A stretch of 64,000 nucleotides of DNA from Favolaschia claudopus (lineage: Eukaryota > Basidiomycota > Agaricomycetes > Agaricales > Mycenaceae): assembly GCA_037176885.1 (NCBI GenBank), contig JAWWNJ010000018.1:1426001-1490000 (forward strand), given 5' to 3'. The translations under genes were made by a program, and so were the position numbers. Numbering within the stretch: position 1 is the stretch's first letter; each line of letters opens with the position of its first letter. A model generated the notes under the pieces. That model saw nothing but the letters and a program-made list of their open reading frames with translations, made no database searches and had not been told where the DNA came from. This document shows positions 19,900 to 30,357 of this stretch, piece by piece.

Positions 19900-22066
19900 A
19901 ACACAACTTTCCCTCTCAACTTTAGCTTCCAGAGAGGAGGGGAAGCTCAAAAACGGGAAGGCGTTTTGACGGGCTCATTTGGCGGGGACAGCTCATCAAT
20001 CAACAAGTGTAAACAGAATCTACTAGTATACATATCTATTTATCGCGCTCAAACTCCCCAGGAATTCCTGAAATACAGCGGGGACTTCATCTATCTGTTG
20101 ACTTCGCTTGAATCTTGACAAATCTGCATCTTTTGGTCAGTTCTAGACTGAGATCCTCCGAAGCCACTCACCCAAACATTATACTAATTTATAGCTTAAT
20201 GTCTGGTAAAAAGGGTACTTCAGAGCATTCAATATACGACGTCGAAACACAGCTTCGACTGCTCAGTGCTATGAAGATAATGAGATTGAGAGGTAATTAG
20301 GCACAAACGCTGCCACGATGGGCTCCAGCCCTTAGTTATGGCTTGACAAGATTTGCTGTTCAACCTCTTGTCCTTGATTCAATTGGACCCCCCGCAATAT
20401 TGTAGACCTTCTGAGATTGTATAGCTCATCTGCAATTCAGTAGAAACATGGTCACCTCCGAGGCGTAGAAATTGATATGTTTGTGGTTGAGAGCATACAA
20501 AGGTCTAAGATGTAATTACTGACTGGTGTTTATCGCAAACTTTATCGCCTGTGCCACAACTTGAACTCGAACAGCCAAATGGAACACTGTTCTCCCGGTT
20601 CGACAATTAATATTTTGCTGCGAAAACAATGCGAGAAGATTTCGTTCCCTTCGAGTGAGGGTTGTAGTTATTGAGATATTTGAGCATAAGCTGCTCACAA
20701 ACACAGAGTTGAGGCGCAGTACTCAATCATTTCAGCTCGGGGTTTCAAAGTTAACCCTTGGGGCCAGGGGAGAAACTCAAAAATTACTCGAGATCGTTGA
20801 GGCGGGAGCACTGCGGGAAAAAAATCTGATGACCAGGGAAAATGGGCCAAGCAGATGAGGATATCAGAGAATTTGCGGGCTAGTACTGTTAGTTGGAAGT
20901 TAGAATCACAAGCAAATCGAGGCACCCGAAAATCATACTTTGACAGTTGAACTTGATAAATCAGTGTCGAGCAATGTGCAACGCAACACTCTCCGCTCGT
21001 GGACATGAACCTGCAAGATATTCATTGAAACTATGAGGGCCCCAAAATCCATGCAATTGTCACAGAGCTCACACTCAGATCACGGAACTCAAACTGAAAT
21101 ATTTTGCATTGAAATGGGACGAAATGAACATACAATACATATTTTGATCTTGTGAACAGATTGCGTCGTGGGTTGTCACAGAGCAGGGAAACAAGCACAG
21201 TAAGAAAGTGAAGTAGAGTTACCTATAATATTAGTACTCCGGCACTGACCGAGGTTGGGGATATGAAATGGCTAACTCACTTGCTGTCGATGAAAACATA
21301 CTGTAAGTAGGGTTGGTTTCTGGTTGGATTCAGCGCAAAAATTTTGTGTGTGAGGCTGAGTTCACGGGAAATTTGCCCAACTACTGAACATCTTGCATGA
21401 GCTTTACTACGCGCGGAAGCGTGGCCTGGAAATATATCATTATGGTGGTTTGAGGAATGTGCTTTCGGGGTCCTGACACCCCAAACGGTCAATCGATCAC
21501 GCAGATCAGCTCGGCAGCTACGCCGGCCGGCCTAACCGAAGCTGTCCAGTCCGTGCTGCTATATTATTGCGGTATAGTTGCGCGCCGTCAGTCGAGCCAA
21601 TGAATGTCGCCGCGTCTCACCGCATCCAAATAGTCCTTAAAAGTCTTCGTATGCAAAAATATTGTCTTGGGATGGAGCAGTAGACCATTCTTCCGACCCA
21701 TTTTTTTTGAATGCAGAAATGAGTTTTTCGGCGATTGGAGCCATCTTGGTTCGGGATGATGGCGAAATTTGCCGCTTATGTAAAATTCTCACGCACCATA
21801 TAGGGTAGGATCCCATCAATTACCAGCAACCCGCCAGCACAACAGCATACACACTAAACCGTGAACATTGGCTGCAGTGCGCAACATCTTGGGGCATCAT
21901 ACAACGGTGACTAGGGAAATCTCAGAAAACATATTCCTATCTCCAGTTATGATTACATAATGACCCAAATTTTTTCGACCTCAGAATCGTTGAAATTGAG
22001 CTAAATGCAGCAGGTTTTGTTTTCGTGTCGAAATTTTTGCCGCGTTACGCGTGACGTGACAAATCA
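19900..22066. other. No gene recognised
   Basis: Only short, unconvincing open frames are present over about 2.2 kb. I did not find terminal repeats. Confidence 0.4.
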
Positions 22067-24978
22067 TGTGACCGCTCGTTGTAAGTGACTGACGCCTACC
22101 TTAGTTTGGTTCTTGTCGTAGTAGCTTTTCCCTTGGTCAATCTAAGACTTACACCAGTTCTTTTGTTTGATCCACTTGTGCCGGAACTCGACTCGCCTTC
22201 GCTTCCGTCACATCTTTCGAACTGAACCAAGTCACTAGATCCGTCGACGCTCTTGACTACGCTTGCCCCCGACCCTCTGAGCTCGACATCGACCCGGATG
22301 ACTGACCCCGCTGGCCGTGCTCGCTACCCTCTCCGCTCTCATGCTCGTGTCCCCGTTCCTGGACCTGGAATGTCTGTGCCGAGACCTGCTAGTACTGCCA
22401 TCGCCGTGAGTCCCCGTTCTGGGACTCCCCGTTCTGGGACTCCCCGACCGGAGATTCGTGCCTCTTCGACAAAGCCACGCCCCGTTTCCCCCGACCTATT
22501 GTACAGTCGAGCGGTCTCGGGTGGACCTTCCTCTCGTGTAGACCTTCCACTGCCTTCGGGTGGTGAGACCCCATCACCGTTTGGTGGTGAGACTGCTTCG
22601 CCTTCGGGCGTCGAACCGTTGCCTCTGGGCAACGAGACTTCACCGTCGGTACCTTCGACGCGTGCGCCATCGGTGACCCCGATGCGTAGCGAGCTCTCTG
22701 GGCCCGTTCTGACCTCAGCCGTGGATTGGGGGATGCTCGACGAAGGCTTTGCCACGCCTCGCATGGCAACGCCCGGTCGTCAAGCTTCAGCGGATTCACT
22801 CACCGTAGTAAATTCTCAGAATATGTTATCCCATTCTACATCGACCGTATCCCGTGCGATTCAGAACATGAGTGTGAGTGAGCTTGTGAGTATCGCTCGC
22901 CGCCACCAAGCTTTGGCCCAGGAAGCTTTGGCTGCTGCGTCAGGGCGCGGGATAACTATCCCGCGTGAGAACACGCCAGATGATGAAATCACGAACTTGA
23001 TTGATATTGATGAAAGATCGGCAATGAATGTGCCTGAAAATATTGTCAGTCCGGCAGTGTAGGAACCTCCCGCCAGAAGGGTAAAGGTGCTGACCCTCGC
23101 AATTGGGGTGCAGCAAATTTTTCGGAAGATTTCTCTGAGCGCGATATCGACGCGCAAAGAGCCGCTTTTGATAATTTCGCCGAAATTCGCCGTGCTGTCA
23201 AAGAAGAACAGCTTTCACCGCCACCTGGGTTCTTTGATCAAATGCCAATCACCTTGGCTTCTGAACGGACCGAACCCCGAACTCCGAGATCATTGCTCAA
23301 GCCGATGAAAGATTCAATTAACTCTGGCCAGAGCGTAGATGAAAAGATTGCTGATCTGCAAGCGCAGATCAGCAGCTTGCAACGTTCTCGGACGATAACG
23401 CCCAAGGTTAACTTAACCAGGGCACAGACTGCTGTTAAAAACAGCATTGATAGACAGATCGGTGCGGATCACGGAGCTCGCGGATTCCGTCCTCCTGCTG
23501 CACGCGTCGCGCCAGGCAGCTTTATAGAGCGTACGTTGCGCAATGCCGAGCGCGTAGATGGTTCACCCACCCCATCCGACCCATCTGATTCGTCGAGCTC
23601 AGACTCTGAGCCCTCGGATGGTTCAGGTTCCGTGAAGTCACACCCGTCGCGTCATCGGCGCAAGCGCCGTTCCTCCCGGAATTCTCGTAGGAAGGATAAA
23701 ATGATTCTCAAGCCTATCCCTCCAAAGGAATACGATGGCTCACCGGATGCCATTGCATTCCATCGATTCGTCAAGGAAGGATCGAATTATGTTCAACTCG
23801 GAAACGTTCCAACCGACCAACGAGTGTTTTACTTGTCGTACTACTTGACGGCTCGTGCACTTGAATTCTACAACAGTAAAGTTGAGAATGACGAGCATGT
23901 TTGGACTTTGAGTGAATTCTTATGGGGTTTATTCAATTTTTGTTTTCCTGTGAACTTCCGCGAGAAGCAACGCACTCGATTGCGTTCTTGCCTTCAAGGC
24001 ACTAAGTCAGTGTTGATTCACAAGGCCGAATGGGAGCGGATATACAATACCATTGGTCTTGAAGCCAACCAGGAGAAGGTTGTAATGTTCTGGCGGAGCC
24101 TCAACGCCGACATACGCAAGGAAATGTTCCGGGACAAACTCGATCCGGAAACCTCCTCTTGGGCTGAAGTCACTGCTGGTGCTGAGAGCGCTGAAATTAT
24201 CGTCAAGGTTGACGACGATAACGATGAAATTGATATGGCTGAATCGAGTAAGACTCAATTCAGACCCGATGAACCCAAATTGGAAACAGATGTGAACGAG
24301 AAACGTCGTACCGGAGGGCGCGTTATCTCGGTTTCCAGTGCTGAACCCGAACCTCCCAAGTCGAAATCTCGTGACAACGGCAGCCATTTGTCTGCCAAGA
24401 AGCGGAGTGATTACCTTGCAGCTGGTTTATGCTTTAACTGTGGTGTACAGGGTCACCTTTCTCGTAACTGTCCTGAACTCAACACGATGGTTTCGAAAGG
24501 AGGGCCTCCTGGTTTTGCATCCCACGCGGTTGCTGAACGATGATCGCGATGCTCTGTTGGAGAGCACGGAAGTTCTTGAACACTTCTAAATTCGCACAAT
24601 TTCCTCCCTCGACATCGAAATGGTCGTCGAGGAGGGCGAGGATACCCAAATGGTTTGATTTTGATTTTTCGAAGACCATTTCGAAGACCATTTCGAACGT
24701 TGAATTAATTTTGAACAAGATTTATTGATTTTTGTATGAAGATTGAGCTCGTCGTGGTCGACGATCTGGAGGGCGGATGTGACGGATCGGCGTTCGCATC
24801 CGCTCACGGCGAGATCTGCCCGTTTCGTCCCCATGACTCCATGTACACAGCCTTGATTTTCCTGTATAAGTAGTTTAGTTCTTGTCGTAGTAGCTTTTCC
24901 CTTGGTCAATCTAAGACTTACACCAGTTCTTTTGTTTGATCCACTTGTGCCGGAACTCGACTCGCCTTCGCTTCCGTC
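22067..24978 (+). mobile_element. Gag-only Gypsy-type LTR element
   Basis: Two LTR copies share about 110 bp nearly perfectly (CTTGTCGTAGTAGCTTTTCC to CTTCGCTTCCGTC). The left LTR (22067-22212) ends CCGTCACA and the right (24778-24978) starts TGTGACGG, which are perfect complements, as expected for TG..CA termini. The left LTR lacks about 55 bp and the right LTR's last bases are altered, so no TSD is found. A purine-rich GGAGGGCGGA precedes the right LTR. Only gag is encoded. Confidence 0.8.
22298..24543 (+). pseudogene. Ty3/Gypsy gag polyprotein, one frameshift
   Basis: From ATG 22298 the N-terminal about 250 residues are proline/serine-rich, including GETPSP-type repeats, then VSELVSIARRHQALAQEAL. 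A TAG at 23060 ends this frame, but the adjacent frame continues at once (SRQKGKGADPRNWGAANFSE) into a coiled-coil-like DEKIADLQAQISSLQ, an RS/SR-rich basic stretch, the capsid domain (IPPKEYDGSPDAIAFHRF, FYLSYYLTARALEFY, WERIYNTIGLEANQEKVVMF) and the zinc knuckle CFNCGVQGHLSRNC near 24430-24470. It ends AER* at 24543 without protease or RT. One indel at about 23058 is the only lesion seen. Confidence 0.85.
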
Positions 24979-25335
24979 GTCGCGCGCATAAACATTGATC
25001 AATTCAAGTACAAAGCTCTATCTAAGTACCCCCAAAACGTGCACTTTCTCCCCTTGTCAACCCCCCTACACCCCGAGAGTTGCCCGCATTTTCGGCAAGC
25101 CACAGTGCACGGTGTTTTGCAATTAAAAATAGAACAAAGTCAGAGCGAGAGCAGAATTGCAAAAATTGAGCGCGTACCAGATTGGGCGCGTTTCTTGGCT
25201 TCACGAAGCTGTTCCAACGAAGGCCCGCTTGATTCTTGCGAATGAAGAGGTTTTTTATCTTAAAGCAATCAGTTCATTCAACAGGACATGAGAAAATGTT
25301 GACGTACCGATAGCAGAGGCTTGGTTAACGCTTAG

Positions 25336-25646
25336 CTAATTATCCTCTGTAAATCCCGCGGTAAACGCGTTAAACGCGTCGTTTGACGCGTTAAACTTAT
25401 CCCTAGCATCCATCGAACGCGTTGGATGTGATTCCGTATCGCTGACATTGTTGTCTTTAGTATCCGCATCATGTTCTTCCTCTGCGCGCACTGAGGTAAA
25501 GATAATGAGTGAATTTTTAGCATAAAATATAGAATTCAAGTGATACCTGCTTGTTTCTTCCTAGAACGTCCCCTGGGCGGCGCGTCTGTCGGGCGAGGGC
25601 GATCCTTCGAGCCTTTCGGACGAGCACGCGGACGAGAGGCTGACAT
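25336..25646 (-). pseudogene. AT-hook-like protein, spliced 5' part of a broken gene
   Basis: Exon 1 (25646-25547) encodes MSASRPRARPKGSKDRPRP and then APPRGRSRKK, two AT-hook-like basic blocks. A 56-nt intron (25546-25491, GTATCA...CTCAG) leads to exon 2, VRAEEEHDADTKDNNVSD and on to EDN, stop TAG at 25338-25336. After the stop the frame could go on (LSVNQASAI), a further GTACGT...CGCAAG interval, and SSGPSLEQLREAKKRAQS in matching phase at about 25235-25180, which suggests the TAG is a nonsense mutation in a longer gene. Similar RGRPKGS starts are common on fungal transposase-like proteins; that assignment is inference. Confidence 0.55.
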
Positions 25647-25649
25647 CAA

Positions 25650-26160
25650 AATATCTACTTTCACCGGTGTATATTAGGGCTAAATTACCGCAAATTGAAG
25701 CTGTTTTCACTCACTGTTAGGTTGCAGGATTTTATATGAACGCTTCGCAAAGCAAAGGCGTTGATTGCAGTGAAGTGCCGAAGTGGTGGTGGACGCGAAG
25801 GCGGACGGATGGAGTGATGTGAGTGGCGGCAGGTCACATCAGACAGCTGATCGTGACCAGTTAGCTGCCACGTCACGCAGGTTATAGGGCAACAACGGTT
25901 TTTGAGACAATACGGACATTTTCAGAGGTTCTGAATAGACAGAAATATTTATTTGTCTTCCAAGTAACTGCCCATTGAGTCTAACAAATTTCCAGGCCCT
26001 GAAGGGCGCAGGAGAGCCAGTTGGCATTTAACCTCACAGCCACTTGGCAGTTAACAACCCAGCGGATCGATCGGTTAACCTGCTCATGGTCCAGTCTTAT
26101 CGGATAATCGTCAAAATCCTGAGGAGGATATTTCTTTTGCCCCCAGACTCTTGTTTCGAA
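25650..26160. other. No gene recognised
   Basis: This is noncoding-looking sequence between the AT-hook gene (which would be transcribed away to the left) and the Helitron. Confidence 0.3.
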
Positions 26161-27599
26161 ATGAACATAGTGAACAATCGTCAAACTGGAGTTCCGGCTG
26201 ATGTTTTTGGGCCACAACCAATGAACTTTGATCCTTCTCAACCTCCACCAACTCCTCCGAGCAGACCAAATCATGCACCTGTTGCCCCTCTTCTTCCACG
26301 AGCACCACCTGGGTCGCCGCGTCGGCGGAATCAGGCTCGTGGGCAATACGCCCGACAACCGCATCCACAGAATTCAGACCTTCTTTGGTGTACTCAACAG
26401 TCACGTTCTCAGAGAACTTCTTGCAGTGCAATAGGTGTCGGAACAAACAGCGAGCCCGTCGAGCCCGTCTGCGTGCTGAACGGGAGGCACAGAGAGCTGC
26501 TCAACAGCTGGCTGGTCTCATAGATCCTCCAAACAATCCGCCCCAGTCTCCTAATCACGACGATCCACCTCAGCCTCCCAACAACAATGATCCACAACTT
26601 CCTCCAAATATTCTGGACACTGTTGCAATTTTGTTCGGGACACCGGCGCGCTGTGACACACAACAAACTCCCACTCCTTCCACAAGAATGTGATGTCATA
26701 GTCATGCGACGGAGAGGTGTAGATCAGACTACAAATCATCCTACCTTCCGAAATCAGATTGAAGTTGATTTTGATCGACTTGCGAATTTGCCCTATCCGT
26801 GATCAGCTACGCACAGTGGACTCTCGGGACCTATCTGATGACCCAGATGAGGGTCCACCAGAATCAGAAGGAAACTCAGCAGATGGTACTGAGCACCAGC
26901 CTCATATCTCGAATGGCTTTGTGCCAAATATCAACTCCCGGAGCACCGAAATTGAACAACTTCGAGCAGCAGCGTCCCACCACAACAACCCAGTCATTCT
27001 GACAATGCCATTTGTTCACGCAACACCAATGAATGAACATGGGATAGACCCAATTGCTATAAATGCATTCCCTACTTTGTTCCCAAATGGAGAGGCAGAT
27101 TTCAAAGCAGACAGGGAGATCAAAGTATCCATGGCAGAGTGGGCTGCTCATTTGATCAGATATGAGGATGGAAGATTCGCTCGCCATCCTAGATTTCGAT
27201 ACTGGGCGCTAAACACAAGCATGCGGCACGATGCAAAGAAGGCAGCCAAGTGGTACACTACAACTCATCAGACAGACAGGGACTTGACTGTCGAGGATAT
27301 TGAAGACATGCTGGAGGCAGGGGATGCACAGGGTCTTGCTAACCGTGTTGCACAAGCAGCAGATAATCTGCCAGGCACCCGTCCGTTCTGGAACAAGGCT
27401 CGTCGCGAGATCACTGCTCAAATCCGATCACCAGAATGCCGAACTCCCCACGTTTTCTTCACTTGCTCATCTGCCGATGTTCAGTGGCCAGACATGCATC
27501 AGCATATTAGTCCGGCGAACACCGAATCACTTGGAAGTTGCCGGGAGCCTGTCAAAATTAGCTGTAATAACCAGCAGATTCAGGAACTTGGCTAAATTT

Positions 27600-28420
27600 T
27601 GGGATAAAAATGACACAGCTGTGTATTCAGAGTGCGGAACATGTCTAAATTGGTCCTGAGAGCGGTAAAATTCACCAAATTATACGATTTTTGCGAGTTC
27701 AAAATGCATAAATGCACTCTTCACCCTATGCAATAGGCATTATGAGGATAATGCATAAAATCCCAGCCTACCAAGTCGGTGGACACCAAAAGTCGATACA
27801 TAATGAGGTTTATGCATTTTGACCTCATGCATTATGAGATATCCGACTGTACTCAAGGGGCTTCCATGATAAGAAATTTCCTAATTTGGACGAGGGGGAG
27901 GGGGGTCCCCTCGGGCTCGAAAAAAAAAGTTTTATATGAATTTTGAATTTGCTTTTTTACGCTTGTTTCAGCGGTTAAGATGAACCAGTGAATGTGTAAC
28001 AAATTCTATTGCCCACAAGCGATGGAATCACTGTAAGGCCGGCTAACGCGAGTTATTGATATTTGATTGTATTTACCCTCGGTGATTGAGGCATATGTAC
28101 ACGGCAATTTTTGCAGCACTGGCAGGGCGGGATGCGAGCCAGTCTGGGTATTCCTCTCATTTCTTACATGTACAGCGCTCACTTCTTGTCAGTTCCACTC
28201 TGAATGTGTCGACGCTGATGGTCGGAAGCCACGGGTGTGCGAGTCTTGCAGAGGTGCGAAAAAGCGCAGATGAGTCAAGAATAACCAGATTCATTCGATT
28301 AGACACACGTGTATTGCGAAGTTATGGTCTTGCTGATGTCCGGGAGTCATATACGCGCGGTAGAGGTGAATCAAGAGTGAAGGAGCAAAGCAAGGGCCAA
28401 TCGAGAGTTTGCCGAACTTC
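27600..28420. other. Non-Helitron insert or decayed stretch
   Basis: About 27660-27840 has repeated TGCATTATGAG/TGCATAA words. About 27855-27950 is the inverse of 50641-50720 (shared AGATAAGAAATTTCC-like and GGGGAGGG blocks). No Helitron codons are seen until about 28423. Confidence 0.5.
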
Positions 28421-29373
28421 ACACTCGGAGGAATGACGAGCTTCTAAACTCCTATAACCCTGGGGTGATCCTGAGCTGGCGTGCCAATATTGACTTTCGT
28501 CCTATCATCAACCGCGAGGCGGTGATTGCATATGTGGCCAAGTATGCCAGTGAAGCGGACTCTGCTTCCAAAGCTTATTCGGAAGTTCTACGAACAGCTA
28601 TTTCCCATTTGAAGGACACAGATGCAGCTGGAATTGCGTACCAAAAAATGCTGTCTACATTTGCTGCTGAGCGCGACATTTCTGATCAAGAAACCTGCCA
28701 CATCCTCCTGAAGTGCCCTATGATTACATCCTCGCGACCAGCAGTTCGAAACCTCTGCATTGATCTAGCTTCTCGTTCTGGAGAGATAAACTTTCGAACT
28801 CGAACAGTAGAGCGGATGTTGGTTTTGGAACATTACGAAAAGTTTGCAGCATTGCACCCAGACAAGCTCAGCAATGTCAGCCTTCTTGAGTGGGCTACAC
28901 ATTGGGACTGGCGTGCCAGTGGACCATCTCGAAGAACCGGGAAGTTGTATCGGGGGGACGTGCTGTTTGGGAAGCTTTTGCAAAGTCATCCACCCTTCAG
29001 ACTGTCTTCCGGCAGCAAGGCGATGATCCAGAGCAAATCAAATTCCGAGATGCTCTATTGCGGCTACGGGAGTATAAAACTCTGGAAGAGGACTACCAGC
29101 TCTTTTCGACTCGCTTCTGGGAGCGACTTTCAGAAGCTGATCGTGCAGGTTTCAACGAGACTCTCCACCTCCTACCAACTCGAGATTCTGTAAAAAACCT
29201 CAACATTGTTCGCCTTGCAAATTTGCAAAAGGCTGTTGTTCGCTGCAAGGCACAACATAACAGTACTGAGGCAAAAAAGGCATCAGAGGAGGATGCAGAT
29301 GGCTTGGAGAAGGAGGTCCTTTTGGCTGAGGGTGCTAAGATCATGATTACTCGAAATGTGTGGACTTCCAAAG

Positions 29374-29422
29374 GTCAGCTAAATAGCCTCATTCTGTCTC
29401 GGAAGATTGAATTTTTGGGCAG
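29374..29422 (+). other. Intron in the Helitron helicase (49 nt)
   Basis: The boundaries are GTCAGC and GGGCAG. Removal joins WTSKG to LVNGAQGVVRKLWYYPG, restoring an uninterrupted helicase phrase. Confidence 0.75.
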
Positions 29423-29539
29423 GTTTGGTCAATGGTGCCCAAGGAGTTGTTCGAAAACTCTGGTATTACCCTGGATCTAACCCAAGAGATGTTCTTCCTG
29501 CTGTGGTTTCCGTTGAGTGTAATGAGGGTGTCTACTCCG

Positions 29540-29596
29540 GTCAGCATGAATTGTCTCAATTTTTGTGCTGACTCAGTCTCCTGACGATTTCAACAG
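29540..29596 (+). other. Second intron in the Helitron helicase (57 nt)
   Basis: It runs from GTCAGC to CAACAG with a CTGAC branch-like site. Removal joins NEGVYSG to PSLPAWLGIESTWVP in frame. Confidence 0.75.
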
Positions 29597-29909
29597 GGCC
29601 TTCTCTGCCTGCTTGGCTAGGAATTGAGTCCACTTGGGTTCCAATTGTGCCAGTCACAGCTCGTTGGGAAAATAAATCGGGAACGTCACTCTCAAGGACA
29701 CAACTGCCATTAAATACAGCCTGGGCTATCACCATACACAAAAGTCAAGGATTGACACTGAAGAAGGCTGTAGTTGACCTCGGAGACAAAGACTTTTCAT
29801 CGGGACTTCCATTTGTGGCCATTTCACGTGTCAAGACTTTGGCTGGAATTGCATTTCGAACGAGTTTTCACTGGGGACGATTGAAAAGAGCTAATGTAAC
29901 AGATTCAAT

Positions 29910-30180
29910 AGTATTTATTATTCCGTTTACTTACCGTACATTCCTTAATATTCCAACTCGCTATCCGTAGAGTTACGCGTCACACGCTCCTTATGTAGTA
30001 TCGTGTCACCCTCACATTCCTCAGTCGTTTCCTCCACGACTGAGGTATGTGAATCCTTACTTACAGTCCCTACAGTTTACTGATTCTCCTGGTAGTTAAT
30101 ACTTACTTGTATTCTATCAGGTATATAATACACGAGTCGTTTCCTCCACGACTGAGTTAATACTTACTTGTATTCTATCA
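29910..30180 (+). repeat. Copia 5' LTR with intron and adjacent spliced copy
   Basis: A hairpin segment (AGTCGTTTCCTCCACGACT) is followed by GAG, the interval 30045-30095, and TTAATACTTACTTGTATTC. At 30134-30180 the same hairpin segment and tail occur with the interval cleanly missing (GACTGAG joined to TTAATACTT). The spacer between the two copies is GTATATAATACAC. The LTR ends TATCA, followed by the primer site. The left edge may be truncated. Confidence 0.75.
30045..30095 (+). other. Predicted 51-nt intron within the Copia LTR
   Basis: It starts GTATGT, has CTGAT as a branch-like site and ends GGTAG. The downstream copy of the flanking sequence lacks precisely this interval, which is direct sequence support for splicing. 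Confidence 0.8.
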
Positions 30181-30357
30181 GGTTATGGGACTTTCTTTCC
30201 GCGCGGGGAGGACCGCCTCAAGGACGAAACCGGGTACTTCCCGTGGTCCAAACGGATGAAGTCAGCGTACGAGACAATCAAAATCTGGGAAGTCCCCGAA
30301 GACCGAGGGTCAGTCGCAGGAGTCTGCCCTCGCAGCGTTGTAGCACGCTGCCATCGC

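Larger units (their letters stand above)
26161..29909 (+). pseudogene. Helitron Rep/helicase, decayed, first part
   Basis: From ATG 26161 the N-terminal proline-rich region runs through frame changes (arginine-rich KQRARRARLRAEREAQRA near 26455) to DVIVMRRRGVDQTTNHPTF. The Helitron-like N domain follows at about 26800-27540: DPIAINAFPTLFPNG, EWAAHLIRYEDGRFARHPRF, DMLEAGDAQGLA, HVFFTCSSADVQWPDMHQH. It breaks off after SCREPVKIS; the Rep catalytic HxH and YxxxY motifs are missing. Coding resumes at about 28423 (RRNDELLNSYNPG, AVIAYVAKYASEADS, QETCHILLKCPM), then the helicase core with its Walker A is deleted near 28920. The helicase C half runs to 29909 with two introns. The protein would nick and unwind DNA for rolling-circle transposition; this copy cannot. 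Confidence 0.85.

Noticed and set aside
27660..27840. TGCATTATGAG repeats as a MITE
   Set aside because: I could not define matching inverted ends or a target duplication.
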